Below, in pieces: positions 12,263 through 25,978 of a stretch of 64,000 nucleotides of DNA. Under the pieces are notes generated by a model. It was not told where the DNA came from, ran no database searches, and saw only the letters and a program-made list of their open reading frames with translations. The translations under genes were made by a program, and so were the position numbers. How positions within the stretch are numbered: the stretch's first letter is position 1; each line of letters opens with the position of its first letter. The stretch lies in contig JACGCK010000053.1 of NCBI GenBank assembly GCA_014925825.1, positions 62,001 to 126,000 on the forward strand. Direction: 5' to 3'. The DNA is from Pholiota molesta. Taxonomy: Eukaryota; Basidiomycota; Agaricomycetes; Agaricales; Strophariaceae.

Positions 12263-14284
12263 TTAGAAAAGTAGCTGGATGGAGTATGCAATAAGCGCCG
12301 TCATCGTGAAAATCATGAGGATGTATTGCGGGATCAAAAACGGAGAGAGATGCTCCGCACTTCCTGTCCCGCTGTAAACCTGCGTTAGCAGCACCTATCA
12401 AAAGCAAACAGGTCAGTTGTTTACATCGATTTTAGAGGACGAGATACATACCTGGGTCGTAGCCGTCGGGAGACACGACAAAAATCTAATACAGACAACA
12501 CAAGTCAGATTCTACCCATACAAAATCCCATCAACGACCAAGCGAGAACTTACATGCACACAAACTGCAACACCTTATCCTCCTTGTCAATAAAGCCCAC
12601 CTTCGTCAACCCCTGGCATATCACCACCCCGAGCACCGGCATCACCACCATCCTGCCCACCGCAACACAGCTAATCGCGCCAAGCGGCAGCATCTGCCAC
12701 TGCCCCTTTCTCGGAAACGGTAGCCGCGCAAGCGACGAGCCGAGGCACACCAAACCTAACGGGACGGACGCAGCGCCGACGAAGTTTGTCGCGTCGAGGA
12801 AGAAGGCGAGCGGCGGTTGGCCGTCGGGCGCTGCAGGCATATATACACCTGGGACAGGGACGAAGAGCGCTTTGAGCTTGGGGATGAGGGCGATAGGGAA
12901 TGAGACGATGATGGCGATGGACGCGGGTGTGAGGAAGGCTTTGAGGAAATTGACGATATACTTCAGCCCAAATAATCTGCGAGGAGCCGAGGTGCTTGGT
13001 GCACTTGCTTTTTGGTTGGCGGGGGTGTGGATGGGGAGCGCAGTGTTTTCCTTTGGCATCTTGACGCTCTGCGGTGATGCTTTATCTAACAGTTCGATAC
13101 GATGTTGGTGCCCGATTTCCGTTGGAGGCGATGAGGCCATTGGTGACCGAACACCCTCCGTTGGGACCATAGTGGATACGTCGTCCATGATGGACACATG
13201 CCGTTGATGCATGCTCATGAGCCTCTCTATATTCTCTTCGCTGACTGCCTTCTCTTCCACATCAGCCACAGAAGAAGAAGTTGTATCCTTTTGTTCAACA
13301 AGGTACTTTGTCTTCGAGCATCGGCCTATTCTTGGTAAAGTATTGAAGAATGCCTTCCGTTTTATGCGCATGGCCTCCTGGACCTCCTCCGGTTCGACGT
13401 CAGGCCCAGCAAAGTCCCAAGCCACCAATCTATGACCCCCAAGAGGAAATAGTGTTACCTGCAACGGAAATAAATATATTAAATGACACTTTCTGAACAG
13501 AAATAGAACAACTCCACATACCATAAAGACCAGGATAAACGCTGAAATATATGCAACTGCGAGATTCTGGTCCTCCACGCCTCGGAATGGGGCCGCGCCT
13601 GCCACGCTCATAATCACGGCAGTCGCTAAAGGAAGGAGCGCGAGGGTGTCGGCTAAGAGGTCCGAAAGACACCGGATTAGAACCCGCAGAGACACTCACG
13701 AATGTCGCCTACGTTCCCCCACCCGCCGGCAACGAGGATCCCATATCGAAAGCGATGGGGCACCCAAAAGAACTGCTTGATGATAAACGCCATGACCATC
13801 CCTATCCCTTCGTAGAGCAGGGCGATAAAGACAAGCGGGCCTGGTAATTCGGATAAGCTTTGACCGAAGGCCATTGCATATCGATGAATCAAGACTCACC
13901 GAGGGCTCCAACATTCTGCGCAGTGAAGGCGGGAACGATTTTCGAGAACATCAAGCTAGGCAAGGTAATATTCAGCAGTATCTGTCCCGCCCCCGCGGCG
14001 GCGACGGCAGGAAAGATATCCGCCTTTGTGATGCCTATCCCGCACGAAACACAAAAAATCCTGAAACGCCCCCCGCCCAAGCTCATAAGTCCTTCAAATG
14101 CCAAGCGAGTAACGGACCGGAACTTACAGTCGTAGCAAAGGCCGACATGATATCCAGATGAGCGTTCCTACTGCGACCATTGTGGTGCTGGTGGGGGCGA
14201 GAGGTTAAACTCCAGGAACACGCCTACGCAGAGCAAGAGAGGGTTTAAACGGCGGGGGATACCGATGTGAATGCATATATCCAT
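12263..14284 (-). CDS. PIN-like auxin efflux carrier family membrane transporter (Mem_trans)
   Basis: The N-terminal half carries hydrophobic helices with FLEFNLSPP, TLIWISCRPLLRL and GIGITKADIFPAVAAAGAGQ, then LPSLMFSKIVPAFTAQNVGA. The pore-type motif WGNVGDI continues after an intron as DTLALLPLATAVIMS. A long hydrophilic central loop (about 13000-13400) is followed by the second bundle: VSFPIALIPKLKALF, FVGAASVPLGLVCLGSSLAR, FLSCLPTATTQVLLTQVYSG and the end IFTMTALIAYSIQLLF. The loop between two five-helix bundles is typical of fungal Mem_trans proteins of the ER or plasma membrane. The small first exon (start 14284) is joined by a 39-nt in-frame intron or reads straight through. One base appears missing in a run of five C (plus-strand GGGGG about 14192-14196), between LSPP and TSTTMVAVG. 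The last two introns end at the exon carrying CLPTATTQ. Confidence 0.82.
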
Positions 14285-14739
14285 GTTATGGACCGGAAAG
14301 AGGGCATATTATTATGTTTGGAACTGGGGTCGCCAAAAAAAAATAATGGGGGTTCGCTTGACGCCCGGCCCGCAGACCCCACCGCTCCTATCGCTCTATC
14401 GGGCACCCTTTTACGACTTGATGTCAGTGTTATGACCCCTGAGAGATAAGTAAACCTCCCTTGCAGTATCTTTTTTAGTCAGATTAATCGTGATAAGTGG
14501 GGGAAAGACGTTGCAAGACAGAGTTTTGTTGTCAAAAAATCGAATGAGTGCACAGTTCACTGAGGGATATTATATTTAAGTAGCCGCAAGGCGAACTGCA
14601 CCGTTCTCTCGTATATCCTATTTCTGGATATAGAAATGCATGTGTTACAATTTTCCTGTAAGCATTATTATGCCTGTGTACAACAATGCCTGACTTCGGA
14701 ACATCAACAGAACATATGCAATTGAAATCAAATCCAAGA
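14285..14739. other. Short intergenic interval
   Basis: Between two minus-strand genes. It holds an A-run near 14335-14343 and otherwise no supported feature; it should contain the promoter of the carrier gene and the 3' UTR of the next membrane-protein gene. Confidence 0.35.
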
Positions 14740-16014
14740 TTACTCTTCCTTGACATTCACAGGCGGCGGTGGTGATTTCTGTTTAGGTTGAAGAACATAG
14801 GGCGCCGTAACAGCAATAGAAGCTGCTGGGGTTGCACCGAGGAGATACGCCTTGGAGAAAAGGCTCAGTGATTCCGAGCGTTGTTTAGGCACCACGAACG
14901 TCCATGTTATGAAGGAGATAGTCGTCCAAATGACGTCCCACCCAATGGAAGATTGCGCGGGATTGGAATGCAGAACAATCCAAGCAGCTATCATGGGATG
15001 GATTGGTGCTGAATGATTACCATTGTTGAGGAAGTAGACGGCGGTGAGGACAGTGCGAAGGTGGATGAGCACAGTTGCGATATGGATGATGCGGTATAAT
15101 GTCCTGGTGGTAATGGCATATGGAGCTGGGGAGTCCGAAAGGGATATCAAGGGAACGAAGAGCAGAGCATGCATCACGAGAAGGGTGGGTAGGAATGTTC
15201 GCTCCGACGAGAATGGTGTATATGCAACTGTGGCAAGTGAGAGCAGGACACTAATCCAAAGTTTAGGACCAGCGTAGGTTTGACGAGATTTCTTATTGGA
15301 GTTTTTAGAGGACAAGGGCACCGGAGAGAGAATCAGAGCTAGATAGAATAGATTCGAGGCGACTGAGATGGCGACAATTTGGCCGAGGAGCATGTAAGCC
15401 CAGACGTGCTTTATTTTGCGGCGAGCCCCTTGACTATTGGTTTAGAAGGTGTGGAGACGAAGATATTAGGAACGCACCTTCGGTAGCAATGAACACGGTC
15501 CAAGCACCAACCGTGAACAAGCAGAGCTGTTCACTCCACCACCAATTTAAGGGATGAAAGACCACATATGACCAGGCTTCTTCGAACAGCGACGTCTCAT
15601 AAAGCCATGAAGCGACGCGATATACAAGATCTTGAGATTCCAGAATCTGATGAGACTTTTCATAGTTTCGAAGCTCCACTGTAAAATCGTCACTAAAGGG
15701 TGCAGCGGCGATGAGAATTGCTCAAGAATGCACACCTGCATATATTGGAACATATCTGAGGTGCTAGTAAGAAATGGCTTCGCATTCGTTTAGAGTAACT
15801 TACAAAACCACGTATGGGCCAGAGACGCGATAGTGAGTCCAATGAATATTGCTAATTTGGGTGCCCCTGGTGCTCCTTTCGATGTTACAAGGGTGTAGGT
15901 TATGAGCGAGAACAGTCCAACGATGGCCAGGAAGTAGCCGAGAAAACAGAAAGAGAGAGAACATGTTGCCAAAGCATGAAAGTAAAGGTAGGTATCATTT
16001 CGACGGATGATCAC
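14740..16014 (-). CDS. Multi-span membrane protein, basidiomycete-specific
   Basis: Exons lie at about 16014-15811, a 20-nt exon near 15746-15765, 15679-15480 and 15425-14740. Hydrophobic helices include FLGYFLAIVGLFSLITYTLV, IFIGLTIASLAHTWF, LCLFTVGAWTVFIATE, MLLGQIVAISVASNLFYLAL, LLVMHALLFVPLIS and VIWTTISFITWTFVV, giving about seven to eight spans. The motif NWWWSEQLCLF is distinctive. The tail ends PPPPVNVKEE. Family function is unknown to me. The start codon at 16014 and the first eight or so codons lie at the edge of a MITE-like element, so the true first exon may be missing. One base seems lost near 15670, between WSF and NYEKSHQILE. Confidence 0.62.
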
Positions 16015-16266
16015 GCTATGTACGCGTTACGCTCATAGTTCACTGGGTGACATGTTCAGAATGAGATGTGACGCGTTACTGAACTTACTTTAGGTTCATT
16101 TTGAAAAATTGTAGGATTTTGAAAAATTTTGACCAGCAATTGCATGCCCAGCCGAATTTTTTTTTGGTTACATGTTCACTGACCACTATTTGGCGTTACA
16201 TTTTTTAAAATAGGTTCAAAATTAAGGTGCGTTACGCGTTACATGAACATGTGGTCGAAATGATAC
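15992..16266. mobile_element. MITE-like element with terminal inverted repeats and internal GCGTTAC repeats
   Basis: Perfect 13-bp terminal inverted repeats gtatcatttcgac (15992-16004) and gtcgaaatgatac (16254-16266) bound a 275-bp AT-rich noncoding segment. Just inside each end is a matching pair of tgtacgcgttacgc-like sequence. Five GCGTTAC copies occur on the plus strand (16024, 16073, 16193, 16229, 16236). No clear target duplication is visible. No transposase is encoded, so it would be non-autonomous. Superfamily unassigned. Confidence 0.5.
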
Positions 16267-16820
16267 AGTAGTCGGGATGGAAGCGCGTTATAGTTCCAGT
16301 TGAATGTTGTCCAAGAAGACAGCTCAACGTCAACGCCCACAGCCGCTGACAGCGTTCAAGCTCAAGAATCGACGCGTACTTGTTATGTGACATGTGACTG
16401 ATAAGATAAGTCACGTTTGTGATTGACCTTTGCTCAATATGGTCATTTTATTGTGGCACACCCTGATTTTGCCCGCTTATCAGGCAAACAGTTATGTTCA
16501 ATTTTGTACTTGTATGTATATCCGCCCTTTATCCGGCAATACCATTGCGGAAGTTCTGCGCACTGGTTTAGTTTGACAGAAAGATGTCACGGTTGATACC
16601 TTAGGCCGTAGGCTCAGTGTATGCATTGTCCGGGGTGTTATGCTGCCTTGTGAAAGAGCATTACACATATAGAGTAGGTACTAGGATGTAAAGTCAATTA
16701 TGGATCAATAGTCAAGTTGCAGTCGAATGTGAAGCAATCTCAGCTGCGCCAAGGAAATGACGTCAGGATATTCCACTGTAAAGAGCGCAGGATGCGATTC
16801 GTTCAAACCTCCTCTCACCT
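16267..16820. other. Intergenic/promoter interval
   Basis: No supported gene. It carries tgacgtcagg near 16758, a CRE-like sequence about 60 bases before the start of the Sfk1-family gene, and an AT-rich middle. Confidence 0.3.
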
Positions 16821-17784
16821 ATGTCTAGCCACATACCACTACGCTACCGTCACTGGTACTATGTCTGGATACCCATAGCTGCCTCAGTCATGTGGTTCTC
16901 AACCCTCCTTGCTATGCTCATCGTCTGGCTGGCACAGGGTCGTCCAAAATATCCGACACAAAGTGGCAAAGTCGCCTATATCTCGGACATAGGCGCATCA
17001 TCGCTCAAACCGTTATTCATCACTGGCTGTGCCATAACTGGCCTTGGTTTTTTTCTGTGTCTCCTGGTTGAGCGCCTTCTAAGACATACTGGGAGGTGCG
17101 CCACATCTCGACACTTAACATTGATATCCAGGGACCCATGCAAATCGAAAGCTCATGTCTGATTTCATTAGGCTTGTGCCCAATATGCGGAAACGTGAAC
17201 GGGTCTTCAGCATTCTTGCTATTATAGGCTCTGCCATTGGTGGCCTGGGGCTCCTTCTTCTGTCTATTTTCGATACAGACCGATTTCATAGGGCGCATCG
17301 CGCGTTTCTGCTTGTCTTCATTGTTGGTGTTGGTCTAAGTGCCATCTTCTCTATCACCGAGGTATACACACCCTTCCACTTATGAAAAACAATTGCTCCT
17401 GTTCTGAAATTTTTTCAAGTATCGGTGGATCAGCAAAGATTTTCGCGAAATCAAGAAACTCAAAGCGGCATATATTGCGAAGGGTATCATTGCCGCTACC
17501 CTCATACTCTTGGCCATTGTATTTGCTGTTACCCTCTATGAAGCACCCGACGTTGGTGGTAAGGATTTACTCAGCAATCTCCTTTTCATTTTCGTCGACT
17601 CAATTACTTCATCCTAGGAATATTTGAGTGGATAATTGCCTTCGGATATACACTTTATCTCCTCACCTACTGGTACGACCTCCGCTTATCGAAGAACATA
17701 CCAAAGGGTGAGCTCAAGAGACGTTATGGGCCCCATGCTCGCCAAGAAGACACCGTGCCAGTGAATATGGTGCAAGTTGTCTGA
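16821..17784 (+). CDS. Frag1/DRAM/Sfk1-family membrane protein
   Basis: Four exons: 16821-17095, 17172-17361, 17420-17558 and 17618-17784. The frame is intact. Six hydrophobic segments are visible (WIPIAASVMWFSTLLAMLIV, FITGCAITGLGFFLCLLVER, FSILAIIGSAIGGLGLLLLS, AFLLVFIVGVGLSAIFSIT, GIIAATLILLAIVFAVTLYE, IFEWIIAFGYTLYLLTYWYD), the plan of the Frag1/DRAM/Sfk1 domain. Yeast Sfk1 is a plasma-membrane protein that supports phosphoinositide 4-kinase signalling, and animal DRAM proteins act in lysosomes; which role applies here cannot be read from sequence. The tail ends ARQEDTVPVNMVQVV. Confidence 0.75.
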
Positions 17785-18358
17785 GTACTCCTCCACCCCA
17801 GCTTCAAGTCCCAGGCCGCCAGGCGCTCTAGCTTTGATTGTTGGATATTTGTGTTCACGATATAATGCACTTCTAATATGTAGATGATATAAAACGCTTA
17901 GTAAATTTATGACACTAGCACACAGATCAATAACCTAATCAGTATAGCAAATGGGATATCTTTGTTTCTTAATCTCCATCAAATTTCCAGCATACAAATC
18001 CTCCGATGACCCCAGACAAAGCCAAGTCCGAGCCTGCTTAGAGGAGACCTGAGAGTACCAAAGCTCCTAAGCAAAAACCGCCACCAAATACGCAGTAGGA
18101 TATCGTTGATATTATTGATCGCATATGACAAGATCTGTTGTACCCGCCTTTAGAAGGGCGTCGTCATTGGATGCACTGAATAATACTTAAAGCATACATA
18201 ACACTAAAGTCATGCAAATCATTCTGCGACTGATTTTCGGACCAGGCAAAGTTATGTCAGCATTGCCACTCCAGTCCAAAGAAAAACAAGAGGGCAGGTA
18301 TCCGTGATATATAATTTCCTTCAAATACCTCCAGGCTTCTTAAGTATCCGATAAACCA
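17785..18358. other. Convergent intergenic interval
   Basis: Lies between the ends of the Sfk1-family gene and the proline iminopeptidase, so it should contain both 3' UTRs. No ORF or repeat worth naming. Confidence 0.4.
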
Positions 18359-20272
<1,914 letters not shown>

Positions 20273-20707
20273 GGTAAAGCGTCTTGCAAAGATGGGAAAG
20301 AGAGAAGCGTGAAAGTCTGGCGAATCTCAGGCTACGGAGGGCTTGAGGAGATCCGAATCCCATCAATGGCAGGCGTCCTGTTTAGGGAAAATCGGCTCAG
20401 ACAAGTTGTTGTTGTTTCGTGGAGCCAGCACCAAACACGTTTGTCCCAATATGGCAACACACGGTTCATGTTCGTATTCGCCCACTGCGCTCTTGCAGGT
20501 TTGCATCCTTCTCCTCCCTTCCCTCCTCCCTCCACGCGTATAACTCTCTTTCCACGCGTATTTCTCCTTGAACTTCCTTGCTCTACGGTTAGAATATTCT
20601 ATATCGGCGTAAACCTCTCTAAATGTTCACCAACAGACGTAACGACCTTATCAACGAACATCTCGAGCCACCCAACATCACATACATTCATAAACACCCC
20701 AAATAAA
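20273..20707. other. Divergent promoter interval
   Basis: Separates the starts of the iminopeptidase (-) and the tailed membrane-protein gene (+). A pyrimidine-rich run (ccttctcctcccttccctcc, near 20508-20527) precedes the plus-strand gene. The ORFs starting at 20309 and 20343 overlap this promoter and are not supported. Confidence 0.4.
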
Positions 20708-22830
20708 ATGGCATCCTCAACATCACATACTGTGGTACAAGCCCATACAACAGAAGCCTCGGAACCTTCAAGCGCCTTGGCACACTCAAGAAATCTGTCA
20801 ACCATATCAAGCGCCACTTTGCTCACAAACACGACACTGCATTCGCAGCCATATGAGCCACTTCTTCGCCCTCATAGCCCTACATCAGCAGAATATCATG
20901 ATGTTGTCTCTCACCCATCTAAGGAGTCCGATCGAAACCTTGCCTTGCCCCGATGGTCGCAACATAGCACATTGCCGCATCAGGACTCCGTCCTCAGGGA
21001 GAAGGGATACACTGAGAGAAAGCCCCTGAAGTCACCAACACGGATTCAAATGCGCAGATGGGGTAAAAGAATACTGCAAACGATTATGTGTGAGTCCAAA
21101 TTTTGTTTCTGCCAATCTAAAGTGTTTGTTAATTGCGCAATATCATAGCTCTATGGTCGATATACAGCACCGCCGATATCTCCTTGCGTTCACCATCTAC
21201 CAAAGCATAACGGGCCAGGTGGTCTCGCTCGTGCTAGGCGCTGCCACTGGTCTTTCTTTTGCGTTCTCCTCGTGTGGAAGCATACTCACAATGGCACAAA
21301 CCACACTATTACTTCACGGAATATCTGTCAAGACCCTTCTGTCCATTCGCGCTACCTTGTACTACATGGCTTCATGCTGTCTTCTCGGACCAAGTGTCGT
21401 GAATCTTGTCCTTCTTCTCCTCTGGAGGAAGACTCCAGATCTCGAACTTCAGACGCGACATCGATGCAAGCTTGATGTCGATCTTGTCTGGTCAACAACA
21501 TATTCTCTGTGCAATCACAGAAATAAAACGTGGGCACATTGGGTCGGCCTATCAGCGCTTCGTCTTGCTGTTACTTTAATCATTATTGTAAGCCCTGTTA
21601 CTTAGAGGGTGGAATAAGACGGTACTAAAACTTGAATAGATTGCTTTTCATGCCATCGCGTCTTCAGCCCAATTTACGCCCGCTCGAGGTTTTTCAAAAC
21701 CTCGATACACGAAGAGCAAAAAATCACACAATCGTTTGGAATCCTGCGAAACGCCACTTATCCACGCTCGCTCACAATCATCAGTGCTAATGGCGCACCA
21801 CACGCAAGACCCTACCCTCGAACGACAGGGCTCTGAATCAACATTATCTGTCAAATCATCTCCTAGAAATCGACTCCGTAACTCTCGTTCACGATCGTCT
21901 GCTTTCTCAGAGGAAGGGACTTGTCTAAACGTACCGAATAATAGCGACGCGTTTCTTCCTATCGACGCCGTGCAGCCCCCGGCAGCAGACATGCGCCTGG
22001 TTGATCGTTTCCGCTTGCTCCTTGCTCAATATACGCGTGAGGCAGACGAAGCTGTCGCATCTGCGCGCTCCGAAGGCTCGTCCTCTTCATCGCGCAAAGA
22101 AGACCCAAACCCAGACATCGAGGATGGGCACCAGCACTACCACTACGCGAACGGGAACGACGAAGACGATGATGATTTCTATTCCAACGCCGCCGCACAT
22201 ACCGTCGATGTGCACGATTATGACCAGACCTATCCCGCCGAAGAGCATGTGCGCATGCTGAACTCGTACGTACGACGCATGCCCACCATTGAGTCGATGG
22301 GCTCGCGCGAACGGCAGACCAGCTTCATCTCCTCAGCAGCGGGCGCTGGCACAGCAAGCCGCCCGCCCACGCGAAATACACTCGCGTCGTGGGGTGGCTC
22401 ATTCGAACTGTCAGGCAGCGAGCCGCGCAGTCGGCCTAACAGCCTCTCAGCGCAGGCCGAGCTCCTCGCGGGCATGTTCGGGCGCATAAATACGACGGAG
22501 GTCGGCGAGCTCATGCTCCGTGGAGGCGACACCGTGCGCATGGTGGGCGGGTCGGGGTCACAACATGAGGTGTCGGTGAACGACGACTACTCGGAGGCGC
22601 TAGGGGAGCTCGGGCACGGGGACGAGGAGTATGCTTCGTCGACGACGGGGAGCAAGGAATCGAAGGAATCGACGACGTCCCGGACGTCGTATCACACGGC
22701 GTCGACGGGGAGCACGATGTCGCTGGCGAGTAAGCTGGCGGATGCGACGGCGACGCCGCTGGCGCTAGCGCTCCCCGGAAACCCTTCTCCTTTGCGCCAT
22801 ACGGTGATTCAGGAAGCATCGGAGCCTTGA
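20708..22830 (+). CDS. Membrane protein with a long Ser/acidic-rich C-terminal tail, unknown function
   Basis: The chosen start MASSTSHTVVQAHTTEASEP follows a CT-rich leader. A hydrophilic N-terminus of about 125 residues is followed after an intron (21090-21150) by hydrophobic segments (YLLAFTIYQSITGQVVSLVL, LGAATGLSFAFSSCGSILTM, ATLYYMASCCLLGPSVVNLV, LSALRLAVTLIII), giving about four spans. After another intron (about 21589-21639) comes a hydrophilic tail of about 395 residues, rich in Ser, Asp and Glu, with EDGHQHYHYANGNDEDDDDF and repeated SKESKESTTSRTS-like runs, ending VIQEASEP. No domain recognised. The splice into the first span may involve a frame break near 21165, since two frames there are both plausible. 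Confidence 0.6.
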
Positions 22831-23245
22831 TTATGGATATGATGATGGAATATTTAAGGTCGACGATCCTTGTGGTTTTCCATACTCAAAGTAGGAGTAT
22901 GATGTGAGAAGGAAGCCCCAAGATTAGAATAATGATGTACACTGCTTGTTTTTCATAATGCACGGATTTCTGTTCAAGAGGTGCCGAATAGTCGTAGGTG
23001 TAAATACATAAGGCGAATGTGAAGTGTTTGCGGGAGATCAGAACGGCGCTAAGCACGACCCTTTTCATTTTGTGATTGGCTCAAACTTATGGGATCAGCA
23101 GATTGTTCCCTAGGGTCGATGAATATATAAATTCAGTGACGGAACCTGTTCAATCCTCTTCATTACGCTCCTCTTACCTGTTGTGAGTGCCCCTGCAGTC
23201 GAAACGCAAAGGCAGTCACATCTAATACACATTGAGCCCAGACCA
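22831..23245. other. Intergenic/promoter interval
   Basis: No supported gene. A CCTCTTCATTACGCTCCTCTT stretch (about 23155-23175) looks like a pyrimidine-rich fungal initiator just before the CRAL-TRIO gene. Confidence 0.35.
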
Positions 23246-24679
23246 ATGGCAGCAGCGACAGACAAAACTTTCCTGGCTCTTCCTCCGCCACCAACAACCT
23301 ACGATGATGACCCTCGTGCAAACATCTCTGCGGAGGAGCAGAAGATGTACGATGAAGTCCTAGCTCATTTCACGAAGACCGACCCGGTGTATACGATTCC
23401 TCAGGCCGAGAAGGATGCGGAGCTCATGGATGAAGAGAAGTTTTGGCTTTCGCGTGACTGTCTCCTTCGGTACGTTGCTTGTTTCTCCGCGCGTGCCCAC
23501 GGAGTATGCGGCTAAGTCTTTCTAAACTCTGAAGCTATCTACGAGCCTCGAAGTGGAAAGTCAATGCAGCTATTCAAAGGCTCGAGGCTACCCTAAAATG
23601 GCGCCGCGAGTTTGGCATGTACGACAAGCTCGACGCTGATCTGGTTGAACCAGAGGTACGTTCCTCAACCTTCCATTCAAAGTCACCATAGACTGATGCC
23701 TAATAACGTAGGCAGTTACTGGCAAAGAGATTCTGTTTGGATATGACAAGCTTGGAAAGCCTGCTTTCTACATGATCCCTAGTCGCCAAAACACGACTGA
23801 AGCAACGCGTCAAATTCAGTTCGCGGTGTGGATGTTAGAGCGTGGAATAGACCTTATGGAACCTGGTGTAGAGTGAGTTATTTATCCTATATTTCTTTCG
23901 CATAACACGCCAATTTACGTGTTTTCAACAGGAACCTTGCCTTGCTCATTAACTTTGGAGATAGGGGCAAAAATCCCTCAATGTCCACCGCACTTGCCGT
24001 CTTGAACATCCTGCAAAATCACTACCCGGAACGCCTGGGTCTGGCACTAATCATCAACGTCCCGTTCTTGATCAACGCGTTTTTCAAGGTTGTCATGCCC
24101 CTCGTCGACCCCATCACGCGCAACAAAGTAAAATTCAACCCGGAAATCTTCAAAGACGGGCTGTTCACGACCGATAATGTGATGAAAGAGTGGGGCGGGG
24201 ACCATCACTTCGAATACGACCATGACAAGTACTGGCCTGATCTCGTTACACGTTGTCAGAGCCGCACCAAGAACTGGGAGAAGAACTGGCGTGAACTGGG
24301 CGCTACGGTTGGCATCAGCGAATGGGCATACAAGACACACACCGATTCGGACGCCTCAACTGTGGATGAAAAGGCCGAGTCCGTTGTGTCCAAGGGGCCA
24401 GAAATCTCTGTCAACCCGCCTAAAATCGACATGCCTGAACCAGTTCATGCGCTATCCATGCCTGAAGCTTCATCCGGGATAGAGGTTGAGCCTCGAACGG
24501 CCGCAGAGGCCAATGGGCATGCTCCCCAGGACAATGCATCAGCATCCACTACCTACAGTCAACCGTCAGTGACGATGGCGCTACTGATGGCGCAGAACAG
24601 GCTATTCCCATTGCATTCTAGACACCTATCTGCGATAAAATTATACCCATGTTCTCGCTCCTGGGACGATACTTCATAA
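23246..24679 (+). CDS. Sec14-like CRAL-TRIO lipid-transfer protein
   Basis: Exons at 23246-23469, 23535-23655, 23712-23872 and from 23932. A start at 23246 (MAAATDKTFLALPPPPTTYD) is preferred over 23183 by composition. The N-terminal CRAL-TRIO-N helices include FWLSRDCLLR and YLRASKWKVNAAIQRLEATL. The lipid-binding domain has GKPAFYMIPSRQNT, ALLINFGDRGKNPSMSTALA, ILQNHYPERLGLALIINVPF and VDPITRNKVKF, all typical of Sec14-type phosphatidylinositol/phosphatidylcholine transfer proteins. The C-terminus beyond about residue 310 is a low-complexity tail. The frame used for the last 45 residues is doubtful: a one-base shift near 24545 gives an acidic tail ending AIPIAF at about 24622. Cytosolic or peripheral membrane. 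Confidence 0.86.
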
Positions 24680-25287
24680 TTAGATTTTAGATATTAATAG
24701 CGATTTACGGTCAATATTTGAGCTACATGGTTGACAGACTAAGAAAATTACAGACCAACAAGGAAATTCTGTTCAGAACATTGGTGATTTCGAAACTGAG
24801 CAGGTTCTATATATTGGTGCAAGTTCAATGATATTGCATCCGGCAATGTGTATATCTACTGATCCACCAAGCGAGATTCAAAGGAAGTGAGGTGGTGTTA
24901 CTATGTTGGTCTAGAGTGGGTGTGGCAACGACATTCATCTGCCAATATATCTCTTTGTCAGTTGAAGAAAACTCGAATTTCTCAAGCAGAAGCGCCAGAA
25001 CAATCTCTGTTGAATCGATACGTCAAATTTACGACATTGAACGAATTACAGAAACTTACTCATTTCAAGCTGAGAAAGCTTGAAGCCACTGGTATAAATG
25101 TGTTAGTATACTTGCGTTCAAACCTTCATTCTCGACGAGTGAGCTCACATGCATGCCTTCACACCTCCTAAGAACGTCAACCTATTGAGGAGATAAGTAA
25201 GAGTGTCGGGTTGTAATCATAATAAAGACTTGTCACTTATATTACCATTGGGCCTGCCCACAATGGTAGAGCCACCCACAGACTCCT
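24680..25287. other. Intergenic interval
   Basis: AT-rich, no supported gene. A short ATG-led ORF opens at 25263 in front of the next gene and may be an upstream ORF or part of its first exon. Confidence 0.3.
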
Positions 25288-25978
25288 TTGTTGAGCACAC
25301 GGACTTTGCCGAGTCAGTCGCCATCTGCTCAAGCCGCTGGCGCAAATGAAGCGTCGAGAAGCATACAAACAACTGTGAACCTAGCCCCCGCACACACCAA
25401 CCGTCAAGAGTCCAGCATGGGAGCAGACTACGTACCTGGCGGCTTATACCTGGCCGGATTCACTCAAGCTCGCTCTCCTCACATTGGCTTGCTACTTGCC
25501 AAAGACGCTGCAAAAGGGACGCTCTTCCACATCCGAATCGATCGCGAGACATCGCCCAATTGGCAGTACCAGCGTCGAACTCAGCCAGTTGTGGGGGATA
25601 TGTTCTTAAGTTCTCTTCTTCGTATCAAAGAGGAGCCTTTGCCACTCGACACGGCTGAGAAGACTATCGCAGAGATCGCGTCGGCTCTTCCGCCACTGGA
25701 TAATGGGGAGTTTGGGGAATGTGCTCCTTGGGCACTGAGGCTGATTCAGGCGCTCCACGAGAAGGAGATTGTAGACTTGGAAGATGTGGAGAAGCTGGGA
25801 GAGGAAGTTGACTCATTCGCGAGGGACAGTCGGGCATACACACGCAGGGACAAGTTCCCGAACTTGGCCACCTCCAAGTTTTGTCGATGAAAACGAGATC
25901 TGGACAAGGGTGACGCTCCGAAATCTTGTTAATGATATATTGCGAAAGAGGATTCAAAATCGGAAACATGCTCTGTAA
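25288..25978 (+). CDS. Conserved basidiomycete hypothetical protein
   Basis: Start is uncertain: 25288 or, more likely by composition, the internal Met at 25417 (MGADYVPGGLYLAGFTQARS). The body contains HIGLLLAKDAAKGTLFHIRI, NWQYQRRTQ and DMFLSSLLRIKEEPLPL, suggesting a small globular alpha/beta protein; I do not assign a family with certainty. As written, the frame ends at 25890 with SKFCR. In the run of four T at about 25879-25882 a one-base change continues the protein as VDENEIWTRVTLRNLVND to a stop at 25978, which fits far better. No introns seen. Confidence 0.6.
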
